A stretch of 64,000 bases of DNA from Mastigias papua (Eukaryota; Cnidaria; Scyphozoa; Rhizostomeae; Mastigiidae), in assembly GCA_964019165.1 (NCBI GenBank), contig OZ025272.1, positions 11,146,531 through 11,210,530 of the forward strand, given 5' to 3'. The translations under genes and the position numbers were made by a program. Shown one piece after another: positions 54,601 to 64,000 of the stretch (positions are counted from its first letter, which is position 1; every line of letters begins with the position of its first letter). Below the pieces are notes generated by a model. It had not been told where the DNA came from and searched no databases. It was given only the letters and a program-made list of their open reading frames with translations.

Positions 54601-57600
54601 TATGACTGCTGTATGGCCTTATTCTCAAAAGATTCTGCTCTCTTGTATTGAAATTTGTATCTTGGTATGCTCACTCACACAATCTACTCGAACCCTGATT
54701 CATAAATAGTTACTTCATATGTATGTTTATATTATACATTATTTCTATATATTATTTGTAGTATATCTACATTAATTTCCATAGAACGAGGAAGAGATGA
54801 AAAAGTTTCTCGAATTAGAAGATTATCAAGGTAATCTTATACTCCTTTTCTACATTATTTAGATTTTCGTACATTCTCAAAGCATTCGCGGTTTTTTTGA
54901 GCTGTTTTAACCGTTGTATTCTTGGATTAGTGTGCAAATCATGCCACTTGAGCAGAATTCCTTGTTTTGCCTTCAAGAAGCTACACCTATATGCGATTTC
55001 ATTGCAGAATGATTATCTTCTTTTTTCTGTAGAAAAAACAAATGTTGCACCTTTTCTGTACCTAACACTCGATATACCTCAAGCTCCTCTATTTAAGGTA
55101 AGCTTTACGTGCATTTTTATGATCTTTTTAGCCTCGGGGATATTTTAGCTTATAAAGTATTTATCATTTTCCTGTCCATGAAAGATTGGTATCTGTGTTC
55201 AATTATATGATGTACCAATATGACTGTGTATACCGGGTAGCCTTTCAGCGTAGTTATCATGCTGTCGTCTTAAGGGGAGAGTTTTAGGAAGCATTTGGAA
55301 TGTGGAGCAGTGAGTTGAAGGGCACTTGTTCCTCTCAAGGTACACACAGGGTTCATGCGGTAAGGAAAATCAGGAAAAAACTGTGTTTTTAAGGACGGCT
55401 AGGAAAAGTCAGGAAAGGTCGGGAAATTTAATTGAAAATTGAAGAAAGTCAGGAAAAGTCCGGGTTTTTATTATCCATGCAGATGAATTCTTTGATACCC
55501 AATAGAAAACTCTACATGTTTCCCAGTTTGTGATATTTTTTGTTCCAGTTGAGCAGAGAGCCTCCTTCTCTTACCCAATTTGGAAAAATGTGCTCAATTA
55601 CTTAGTTTTAAAAGATGGGTCAGTCGCTTGTATCATTTGTAGCAGCAGTTGATCAGGAAAAATATTATGTATTTCTGATATGTAGTCAGAAAAAACACGT
55701 CATTTTCAAGAAAAAGTTAGGAAAAGTCAGGAGAGAATATTAGCCAGGATTTTTATGAACCCTGTACACTGTGCTTTAATAGGTAAGCTGTAGCGTAGCA
55801 AAATTGTATGTTTTACCAATATATTTATTGAAAACAGAAATGAGCAGGAAATTAGTAGTTATGGTACTGCAGAATGCTAGAAGACTTCATTTGTTTCACA
55901 GCAGATGAAATGGGGTACTCCGAGTTTGCTCTGCATAAACGGCATATTTTAATATTTTGAGGGCACTTTTCTACATCTGCAAGCATTAAGGTACATGCCC
56001 CCCTGTTCATACGCCGGCGCTTAAGAGTCTTGTCATAGTAAAAGTAAAAAGTAAAAGGAAGAGAACTTATAGCTACAATACATACTTGATTGTTTTGATA
56101 TGATATGTTCAACGATAATTTCCCCGTGAGAAATATTTGTTCAAATGTTACTTAATCGATTCCTAGTGCTATAGACACCTTTGTTTGTAGTACATAAAGT
56201 GTCACATTTGTATACGTTTGCCGAGAAGAGTTCCAATGTTGTATTGACTGTATCTATTTGCCTCTTCCTCTCTAGCAAAGAGAGTAGGACGCATGGAGGA
56301 CAGGGTTGTTTTGGAATTTTTAACCTTCTTTGTTTTTCGCAGGATGAACTGGAAACGAATATCATTCCTCAGGTAGTATCTTTGGCTTAATTTACTGCAT
56401 CTGAGTTTCTTTTCAAAGTGCATGATTTAAACTGAGAGAGCTGTACTCGTCAACCACACTAAACATAGGCACATTAAAACATGCTTCATCCGTTCGGTCC
56501 TCGTCAGTGTATGCCAACTTCATGAGGAATGTTGAATCGCTGCACAAAGAACATTCTCATCTCTCGCAAGTATAGTTTGCCTTTATTAGACATATAGTTG
56601 TAAAGGCCATATCTTATAGCTATTTTCAGTGCATCTTGTGAAACATTGTTTGCATATTTCAAGATGTATTGTGCAATATTTCAGGTCCCATTGATTAGCT
56701 TGTTACAGAAATTTGACGGAGTACAAGAAAAGGTATGCATCATATTAATGAAAGGATTATCCCTTGAAGAGGATTGTATTTCTAGCCATTATTATTCATT
56801 TCCTTGTTTTATATCGTATCACCATTTCAATACTGTCTTCGTCGCTCCCAATCAGATTGTATTGGGATAAACGATAAGCCACGAGCTACTTAGATATTGT
56901 TGCTCGACTTTGCAGTGAATTTGGCGAGTATCTTGGAATCTTTTGTCAATACTTCTAGATATCAATGCTCATTTCAAACAAAGAACTTTTAATTTAATTC
57001 AAGGGCTTTTTTGGCCAAGGCCTTCCCTTTCATATGTAGGTGGAGGGATCTCATAAACTCTTGTTTAAATTTCCTTTCAAGTTGTTGACTTCATTTTATC
57101 TAGGTATAGTCATAAATGATTTTTTCGATTTGCAGTGAAAGAGCCATGAAAGAGTTTTCGGAATGTGAAAATTTTTATTGTTATATTTGCATTTAAGTAA
57201 GTTTTCATCTCTACTTGAAAATGTAATTTTGCCCGCGAAAATGGCCCTTACAACACACAATTTTGAAGTGACATATTCTCATCTGGCATAGGAATACAAA
57301 ACATACAAAGAGAGTCACGTGAAAAGATTTCAGCTCACAAAACTTCCCCCGTATTTGATCATATTTATCAAAGTAAGTGAATTTTTGCCATTTTACTGTT
57401 GCAGTTTAGCTCAGCTTTGCTGGTAGGATATCTTTTAATGTTTATAGCATATATTTCATATCTTCTCTATTCCTGCTGACATTTCTAAGTAGTGACCTTT
57501 GTACTCTAAGGGGATTTATTTGTAACTGCATTCACGAGACGCCTTGCCGTGCTTTGACAAAGGGAGATGAGCAGCCCGACCCAAAATCACATCGAGTGAT

Positions 57601-60154
57601 CACTATTGTCTGGGAACAGTGTAAACGTGAAGGTAGATGTTGGTCCCATTTACCATTGCGTACTTTCGGGATTGCCTGTTAGAGAGGACAGTTGTTTTGA
57701 GCCGTCGGCATAGTTAAATAGAGTGGCCAGTTACATTCCTCGCTGCCTTTGACTGTGTTTCCACCAGGTACCCATTTACTGCTGGATGGAAAGTGAGCTT
57801 GCATCCCAACTATGATCCGAGGGTTCGGCTCGAACCAATTAATCTGTCACTCAACAGTCAAATTCTCCCACCACTTGGCCACTCGCCCATTGGAACAGTG
57901 TAGACAGGATTTATAAAATCTCTGTTGTGACAGTTTTTTATTGATTTTTGCAGAGGTTCAATAATAATACTTTCTTCATCGAAAAGAATCCAACAATTGT
58001 CAATTTTCCAATCAAGTAAGTTACTCTGTAATTCTATCATCATCTTTCTTTCACGTGATCGATGTGCTAGTTTCAAGATTTTGCGCATGATCATTACTTG
58101 CTATAGAGCCAACTGCTTCTTTCATACCATGTTGTTGAAATTGCCAAATTATTGGATGGAGTTCCGTTGCTGAATATAGTTTGTTTTATAATTATTCGTA
58201 AAGTCACCAGAGAAAGTAAACTTGTACATTCAATATCAACTGAGGATGAAAGTTGTTATTCAAATTGGTGACCGCTGTAGCGCAATGTTGGCTTGCAAGA
58301 CTTGATTGCTTCCAGCTCTGTGATTTCCAGTACAAATAGATTTTATTTCGCATTTGTTTTTGACCCATTATTTTTCTTTTCTACAGTAGGTTTTAATTAG
58401 CTGTATATTATCTGCTTTTATCATCGTGTTCCCACTATGAGAGGGACTTACAACAGACTAGCCTTTATTAAGAAAGTGTAATGTAATTATAGTCCACCGA
58501 GGCGACAATAAGCAACTGTGGGAAAGCGGGGAAGCGACCACTCTGCACAATCAGCGACCCTTGGTCTTTTATCCATACCATATTTGAAATGTTAACAGTA
58601 AATATTAAACTCCAAATAGACTTATATAAATGATAATATTACGATATCATTTTATGATTTATTGGCTTGTTTTACTGCGACTTCACGTGGTTCGGTCTGT
58701 TATAGGAACCTAGATATGAAAGAGTACTTGGTCGATGACCCGAAAGTTCAGAAGAAGTATCCTCATACATGTTACGACTTGGTGGCAAATATATCTCATG
58801 ATGGAGAACCAGGTATGGCTATACTGTAGCGTCTTCTTATCAAGCTGCACTCTAATGTGTTTTTATCTCATTTCTGCCATGCATAATTCTGGTTTTTGAA
58901 TTCCATTTTCTAAGGATCGTGCTATAATACTTGCGATATTTGATCAACTTGTTTCAAATTCTTCATCCTGCCAGGTGCTGACAAGGGAAATTTCAGAGTC
59001 AATGTTTATCACAAGGTAGCTTGGGTTTTCTCTTGTTTCAGTTGTTTTCTAAACGTTATTTCATTTAGATAATATCATCTGGTTCTTGAACGAAAAGTTT
59101 GTATCCAGCCTTTCTCCACATGATGGACAAACAATACTTTTTGTTTTTGCTACAGTAGTTCATACGCGGAGGTAATATGTACCCGGTTTGAAACCAGAAA
59201 CATATATGAGATATTTTATTTACTTTCTGGGTTCGCTTTAGAGAATAATAACTTAACTCACTTCTGGGGACAATTTCACAGCAGAACATATACAGAGCCT
59301 ATCATAAGGCAACAACATGAAGAAGATGTTGTGAATTTTAGAGAAATTTTGACAAACTTTTTTAATATTTTAGGGTGCTAAACAATGGTTTGAGCTCCAG
59401 GATTTGCACGTAAAAGATATTCTACCGCCGATGATAACACTTTCAGAATCATACATACAGGTGAGTTATATAAGGAGGTAAGAGATATGATGTTTAGCCA
59501 TCATGGAACATTATATGGCTCTCATTCAATGGGGCTGTTAGAAAGAATTTCCAGAGTACTTTGCAGCAGTGCATGAGGCAAACATTGTAGGCTCTGCAAG
59601 AAGGATATGCGTCATAATAGTGATAATAATAATATTGTATCTGATTTAGAAATAGGTTGTATCTACTTCTAATTCTGCTCATATTTACTATCAAAGCATC
59701 AGCCCTGCCGGAGCTATTGATCAACTGTATAGCGATCTTTGTGCGTAGCGAGCGATTCAAACCGCTGCCATGTGCAATTCTTACGGTAAGTTGACTCGGT
59801 TGACGGTTAGCAGGTAAAGAAATGGCTCGATAATTGTCAGTTTAAATCCTTTTCTCTCGTACTTACTATCATATCCTTTACTTACTCACGTACTAGCTAG
59901 GTAGGTAGCATTTAAATCAATCGACTTTTGCTTGATCAATGACACCTTAAGAAATAGAAATGTTTTTGTATAAATTTCAAACGCGAAATGCAGTATACTT
60001 ATTAAGGTAAACGATGTTAGTTTGAAACGATTTAGTAGTCTGGTTGCAAAGACGACTTAGTACATTTATCGCTATTCACTGCGAGGTTTATTGAGTATAT
60101 TTGGTTTCAAAATGAATAATCCTGTCGTAGATTTGGGAAATGCAAAAAGACTGA
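45643..60154 (+). CDS. USP39: USP39 (U4/U6.U5 tri-snRNP-associated protein 2, SAD1-like), 22 exons, 495 aa
   Basis: A nuclear splicing factor needed for tri-snRNP function; a ubiquitin-protease fold without catalysis. Exons: 45643-45736, 48000-48048, 48776-48870, 49261-49340, 50234-50290, 51138-51234, 51487-51542, 52396-52492, 52812-52894, 53464-53509, 54141-54218, 54481-54545, 54785-54830, 55033-55097, 56343-56372, 56685-56732, 57292-57372, 57954-58015, 58706-58812, 58975-59015, 59374-59460, 60131-60154. Summed length is 1,488 nt (495 codons plus TGA) with every phase matching. The acidic N-terminus (~30 aa) is shorter than in vertebrates. ZnF-UBP at ~40-115 (HCPYLDTINR, ACLVCGKYF, HAYTHS, HHVYMNLHTLK). 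The UCH-like domain runs from GVNNIKANDYLNVVLQ at 161 to the end. D169 stands where active USPs have Cys, and no GHY histidine box is seen. Last residues IWEMQKD. Confidence 0.94.
45737..47999 (+). other. USP39 intron 1 (2.26 kb)
   Basis: GTAAGT donor and TTATTTTAG acceptor. CpG-poor from ~46,100. Contains the ACATATATGGCC repeat; no nested gene seen. Confidence 0.8.
46440..46790. repeat. Degenerate 'ACATATATGGCCC' tandem-like repeat in USP39 intron 1
   Basis: Recurring words TTACATATATGGCC, CTGACATATATGGCCC and ACATATACAGCCCTGACATA. They are spaced irregularly at ~13-30 bp and interrupted by unique sequence. Copy number is hard to define. Confidence 0.5.
50612..50835 (+). mobile_element. 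Fragment of a CAGGCCCGTCGAGAG-type repeat in a USP39 intron
   Basis: GCAGGCCCGTCGAGAGCC starts a GC-richer block (ACCAGGGCAAAT, AGGGCCCCTGATG, GCGGGCCCGC). It stands out from its AT-rich intron. The start resembles the inverted end of the MITE at 35,343 for 10 bases (CAGGCCCGTC). No matching right end was found, so it is probably truncated. Confidence 0.35.
51850..52090. repeat. Dispersed 'GATTGGCTATCATTGTCATAT' short repeats in USP39 intron
   Basis: Words such as ATGATTGGCTATCA, GTGATTGGCTATCATTGTC and CATATGATTGGCTGCTATG recur about nine times in 240 bp with variable spacing. It is a degenerate minisatellite. Confidence 0.7.
55346..55765. mobile_element. MITE with 11-bp perfect inverted ends (ACAGGGTTCAT)
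   Basis: ACAGGGTTCAT (55,346-55,356) and ATGAACCCTGT (55,755-55,765) are exact inverted copies. TACAC lies just outside both ends (off by one base). Internal repeats of 'AGGAAAAGTCAGGAAA' occur near both ends. It lies in the USP39 intron 55,098-56,342. Confidence 0.7.
57700..57893 (-). mobile_element. tRNA-derived SINE head (minus strand) in USP39 intron
   Basis: Read on the minus strand: TGGCCAAGTGG (complement of 57,871-57,881) fits a Pol III A box. About 35 nt later GGTTCGAGCC (complement of 57,827-57,836) fits a B box. A body then has GGGTACCTGGTGGAAA, common in invertebrate SINEs. The 3' end is uncertain and may reach ~57,500. Confidence 0.55.
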
Positions 60155-61560
60155 GCTTTGGAAGAGAATATTATACAACTTAGACTAGGGGTTGGTATGT
60201 TTTTTGGTTGAAGATGACATCAAAGATGGGAAGGAGCATGCCCATGCAACTAAAATGCGACAAAATGCAGTCTCTGTATGAGGATTCGCGCGAACCATTG
60301 TATAGGAACAACTGCCATATTTTTTAATGGATGATTCAACAGAAAGGTCTGGACGTTGTCTTTCCTTACATGAAGGAATTAAATCAATCACATTTGCCAT
60401 TGTAGTAGAGCGTTTTTACAAATGCTAATTACTATTGTAGGCATTTTTTGTCTTTTTCCTCATCTTATATCGTTAGTGTTTTGAAAGAATGAGTTATACT
60501 AATTGGCAAAGTGTAATAGCCTATCTATGATATCAGTATTATCTCTAATACCCTTTATCACTGCCACTCCAAAAGTGATTCGAATTGAGAAGTGCTGATC
60601 AATAATGAGCTTTTTCATGAAGCGTTTTATACCGTTTTGTCTCCTCAAATCCATTCTATCTCGTTGTTCATTTCTTTTCCCTTGATTCTTCAAGAATTAT
60701 TTATTACCCAAAATTGCATGTCTACATTTTCCTGCTGAGCAATTTCCTGGTTGAATTCCTGAATCAAAATTATTAGCTTTTTACCACTCCTTTAGCATTT
60801 TTTCCTGTATGTATCATTCTCATCCGCCTTTTTTCTTTTTTTCCATTTTAATGTACATTCTCTCAATATCATATTCTGCTTGATGCTCAGCTAACAGCAC
60901 AGTCCATAGATTGCAGAATATATTTGGGATAATATCTAGCCTATGTGTTGTAGGTTATATGCTCGTACGAGTATTTCTCTTCTTGTTGTATCATGTTGTA
61001 ATCTGACGAATATCAGCTACAGGGATTCTTTAGTAGATCTCGGTTTTACTTGCTTTTTTTCGAAGCATGATTTTGCTGGCTGGTTTTTATATCATTTAAT
61101 TGCAGACTTTCAATTACTTTACATACAATAGTCAGCCTTTATCGCATCATACCTCCTAGGTTTCTTTTTTATGGAGTGTACAATGGTACCTGCATATCAG
61201 CATGAATTAGCCTGTAGCTATTGGAGACAATACAAGGCCTAATCAATACAGATAATTATGAAAGACGCCTAGTTAGCAGGAGCACTATTTTTTGTGCCTT
61301 AGTAGCTTAAGACCCTCTTTAGCCAATTTGAAAAGGGAAGGAATAAATGATGCATTTGATGCAAGTATTGATTGTTAAAGAAATAATTCATCTCATTTTG
61401 GATAGGATACTTATATGGCATGTGTCATTAGGGCCAATTATGTAAACTGAAGAATAGGTAGGACAAAGTAGCAACTTCAATTAGCAAAAGATTGAAGATA
61501 TGTAATATATTATATGATTTCTTGTTACATATTTCTCTGGTTAATGTGCAATCCAGTGGA
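60155..61560. other. USP39 3' flank and intergenic DNA
   Basis: No coding signal. A candidate ATTAAA lies at 60,378-60,383 and an AATAAA at 61,342-61,347; either could serve USP39. Confidence 0.4.
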
Positions 61561-61583
61561 GTGCATCGTACACAGAGTCTATC

Positions 61584-61658
61584 GCCGCTCTTTTACACGG
61601 TCAGATTTTCTCGAATTCGAAAATGGAATTGGGCAAAATCTGACCAGATAAGAGCGGC
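61584..61658. repeat. 75-bp hairpin-forming inverted repeat
   Basis: GCCGCTCTT (61,584) pairs with AAGAGCGGC (61,650). GGTCAGATTTT (61,599) pairs with AAAATCTGACC (61,635). The loop includes TCGAATTCGA. The stem is perfect in both segments, broken by unpaired TTACAC / AGAT-like bases. It may be a tiny foldback MITE or an RNA hairpin. Confidence 0.7.
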
Positions 61659-61797
61659 TTATTCCTAATACCAGAGCAGTATAATTGCACTGTTTTATCA
61701 GACGTGAACTATTAAACAATACTATGATTAGACAGGCTCCTATTTCGGGAAATTTAGGCTATATATTTTTCTGTGAATTAAATTGAATTAGGTTCTT

Positions 61798-61887
61798 GAT
61801 TTGCGGAATCAAGGCGATTTGCTGAATCAAGGCAATTTGCTCAATCAAAGCGATTTCCTCAATCAAAGCGATTTGCACAATCAAAGC
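61798..61887. repeat. 18-bp tandem repeat, 5 copies
   Basis: The unit is (G/A)ATTTGCTGAATCAA(G/A)GC, five consecutive copies with substitutions. The minus-strand ORF across it (IALIEQ... repeats) is an artefact of an 18-bp, frame-preserving unit. Confidence 0.9.
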
Positions 61888-61889
61888 AA

Positions 61890-63349
61890 TTAACCAGTTT
61901 ATCTGATTCACCTTTAAGATACGTGATGAGTCAAAAAGAGCTTTGGAACTTACAAGCGAAAAAGCTAGTAGGAATGTTGAGACGAGTGAGAGACAATGAT
62001 TGTTTAGATTATTGAAATTTGCTTGTAAACTTCCTTTATAGACCATATGAAAATTCTTGAAACAAATCAAGTCAAACACCCAATCAAGTCAAGGACCCCA
62101 GATTGTGTCTGTATGGAACTGTCAGAGGTTTAGCTAAAAGTATGCTGGAATGAGCTTGGGAGTATCCAGAAAGTACGTACACCCAGAATCGCAAAATTCC
62201 TTACCAATCCAGCCACCCTGTACGCACGAGTACTCTTTTGACCTAACCCACCCACCCACCCCTCGTACAAGTATACAAAGTTCTTCGTTGCTATTTCTTG
62301 AGAAACGCTGCCAATTTGTAGCAACAGAGTTTCACAAAATGAGCGTAGAATTCATTAAATTGTCACTTTCCTGAAGTGATTGTGGTAATGTTTCCATTCC
62401 GTGCCATTTTCCCGTATTTTCCCTCAGCTTGCACGATGGGTAGGCCTATTGGTAGAGCATGCATTCCATCGTGGTACCTTTGAACTGTACCAACTGACAT
62501 ACCCTGTACAGATGAGATCTCTTTTTGACCTTAATCACCCATCAACCCTCAAAGCGTATGTGCTTTCTAAATGGTCCCTGGTCTGGATGACCAATATTTG
62601 CATCCGTTTGCAATGAATACGACGAAGGGTAGTTGTCGCGGGATGTTCATTGCCAGAATGAAGTGTTGAGATTGTTAGCCGATAAGTCGTCTCGTGATGC
62701 TGGAATGGCTCTATACTTTTAGTATATGTCCCAGTGGGTTAACCCCCATATTAAAATGTAAGCTTCCGTGTCTTTAAAATCTCTGAGAAAGGGGTTCAAT
62801 TTCATACTTAACCTATATCATAGAAATTAGAAAAGGGGTGTTATTTTTAAAAAGATTAAAGATCTAAAAGGGATATTTTGAGGTTCAATTTCAACTTTCA
62901 TCTCGTTGTTTTTCTATAATAAGAGACTAATTTCTGTTTTTTTATTCGCATAAATATTTACAAGACATACAAATACAAAAACGATACCACATGGAGCATG
63001 GAGTTACATAGCAACCCTGTAGCCATTACACATAAATAACTAAAAGAAAAACAATTAAACACAAATAAATAACTAAATAAAGTGTATCATTCACCCGTTA
63101 CACAACTCCTCCACCAGTGAGGGGGGAGGGGGGAACCTCAAAACTAATTTGGTCATTCAGAGACTAATTTCTTTCTGGTTTCGAAGAAAAAGAGAAGCAA
63201 AATTTGAATTAAAAATCAGAGAAAGGGGTTAATTTTCTAGAACCTCAGACACGGATGCTTACACTTAACAATGATAATTGACACACCGGAGTATGTGTAT
63301 GAATCGAAGTTCTGACGTTCATACTGGAAGACTCCGCCAAGCTTCTCAA
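61890..63349. other. Intergenic before DEG/ENaC gene 7
   Basis: No coding signal with family resemblance. AG/GGG-rich 63,115-63,135. At 62,760-62,880 and 63,205-63,265, similar 'GAGAAAGGGGTTAATTT/CAATTT' and 'CCGTGTC / GACACGGATGCTTACA' words occur in inverted order, so a decayed inverted-repeat element of ~0.5 kb (about 62,758-63,268) is possible. Confidence 0.4.
62758..63268. mobile_element. Possible MITE with inverted ends near gene 7
   Basis: TGTAAGCTTCCGTGTCTTTA (62,758-62,777) is inverted relative to CAGACACGGATGCTTACACT (63,246-63,265): GTAAGC.TCCGTGTC matches GACACGGATGCTTAC with one difference. AGAAAGGGGTTCAATTT near the left end has a direct counterpart AGAAAGGGGTTAATTT near the right. 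Confidence 0.55.
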
Positions 63350-63494
63350 TACAAGTACCTGCTATAAATTTGTGTAATTCTCCTTTTGAAGTATCTCACG
63401 AAGGAATACCTTATGAGAAATCAGCCTTTGTTCTACTTAATGGCTGCTTTTTATAGTTACGTGAGATGATAGCAGTACCTTAAAGTCTGAGACG
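63350..63494 (+). promoter_or_regulatory. Proximal 5' cassette of DEG/ENaC gene 7
   Basis: AAGTACCTGCTATAAATTTG, CTTTTGAAGTATCTCACGAA, AATACCTTATGAGAAATCAG and TATAGTTACGTGAGATGA match the cassettes of genes 2, 3 and 5 in sequence and order. This shows that gene 7 shares the array's duplicated unit though it lies 35 kb away. Confidence 0.55.
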
Positions 63495-64000
63495 ATGGAA
63501 GAAGAAAAAGTAAGAGAGGATCCAAACGTTTCTCTTGGCAAGGCAGCTATCAAGAACTTTTGTGAGGCATCCACAATCCACGGTATTTCATCGATATTCT
63601 TAGCCAAGAATGTCGTAACAAGATTGTTCTGGATTGCAATGTTTCTATCTGTCTGCGGTCTCTTATTGTGGCAAATTTTGTTGCTAGTCAATAAAATTAA
63701 CAGTAATGACGTTGTAATGACAAGTAGAAGGGTGTCTGAAAATGAAATGGAATTTCCAGTGGTAATGTTGAGTAATGCAGATCCGTACAGTAAAGCAGCC
63801 CTCATGGAATTTCCACAGAGAGAGAACAATACAGGGAAAGTAGAGCATTTGAGAAATATTCTAAGCAATGTTTCAGTCAGTAGAGTAAGGGAAGTTGGTA
63901 GCCAGTTGAACTATTCCTGCTCGTTTGGTGGCACTAATTGCTTGGTTGAGGAATATGCGTTTCCTTGGATAGGTAATTGGTTGAGGTTCAATAATGATTT
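63495..64000 (+). CDS. DEG/ENaC-family ion channel, gene 7 (5' part, runs off window)
   Basis: 168 residues without a stop: a short acidic N-terminus (16 residues to LGK, three fewer than the others), then NVSLGKAAIKNFCEAS, HG motif (STIHGIS), TM1 (RLFWIAMFLSVCGLLLWQIL), FPVVMLSNADPYS, and the start of the extracellular domain (SCSFGGTNC, FPWIGNWLRFNND). Nucleotide similarity is highest to genes 1 and 3. It is the same strand as the nested array, but outside CNOT1 and beyond FMO and USP39. Confidence 0.9.
   Translation, partial: MEEEKVREDPNVSLGKAAIKNFCEASTIHGISSIFLAKNVVTRLFWIAMFLSVCGLLLWQILLLVNKINSNDVVMTSRRVSENEMEFPVVMLSNADPYSKAALMEFPQRENNTGKVEHLRNILSNVSVSRVREVGSQLNYSCSFGGTNCLVEEYAFPWIGNWLRFNND

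Noticed and set aside
61759..62079. Minus-strand ORF with IALIEQ repeats
   Set aside because: Created by the 18-bp tandem repeat; it has no supporting context.

Overview
The window is metazoan nuclear DNA. It has split genes with GT-AG introns, AT-rich non-coding DNA, LINE, SINE and MITE remnants, microsatellites, and clear orthologues of two conserved animal genes (CNOT1 and USP39). It also has a family of DEG/ENaC (amiloride-sensitive type) ion-channel genes, and DEG/ENaC channels are an animal family. Repeat types and gene content suggest an invertebrate, probably marine; I cannot name the lineage from the sequence.

Layout: (1) 689-40,457, plus strand: the 3' part of CNOT1, 13 exons coding the last ~580 residues and stop. 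(2) Between CNOT1 exons 7 and 8 of the window is a ~30.3 kb intron (4,915-35,187). It holds six intact, intronless DEG/ENaC channel genes in tandem, all on the same strand as CNOT1 (7,919; 12,115; 14,592; 20,964; 24,523; 27,511). They are separated by minisatellites, TA tracts and decayed LINEs. (3) 41,925-45,501, minus strand: a three-exon flavin-containing monooxygenase, convergent with CNOT1. (4) 45,643-60,154, plus strand: a complete 22-exon USP39 (SAD1-like tri-snRNP factor) whose ATG lies 141 bp from the divergent FMO ATG. (5) 60,155-63,494: intergenic with small repeats. (6) 63,495-64,000: the 5' third of a seventh DEG/ENaC gene of the same subfamily, running off the window.

The six nested channels are the unusual part. 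All have uninterrupted ORFs of 474-482 residues with both membrane segments, the HG gating motif, a CRPPC-type cysteine motif and the GAS selectivity filter. Most or all share a 5'-flanking cassette 110-155 bp before the ATG, and several share a more distal block, so the duplicated unit looks like 'promoter cassette + intronless ORF'. One cassette (10,570-10,915) has lost its gene. Another, for gene 4, has been split by a reverse-oriented LINE. Gene 3 looks like a mosaic of its neighbours. Together this suggests a retroposed channel gene that landed in or near CNOT1, gained or kept a promoter, and expanded by tandem duplication with gene conversion.

The stretch of about 36-48.4 kb, apart from the FMO/USP39 promoter, is strikingly poor in CpG compared with both flanks. 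This hints at a local history of germline methylation. Protein identifications rest on recognising family motifs and colinear exon translations. Exon boundaries were set by GT/GC-AG sites and phase continuity, and no transcript evidence was available.
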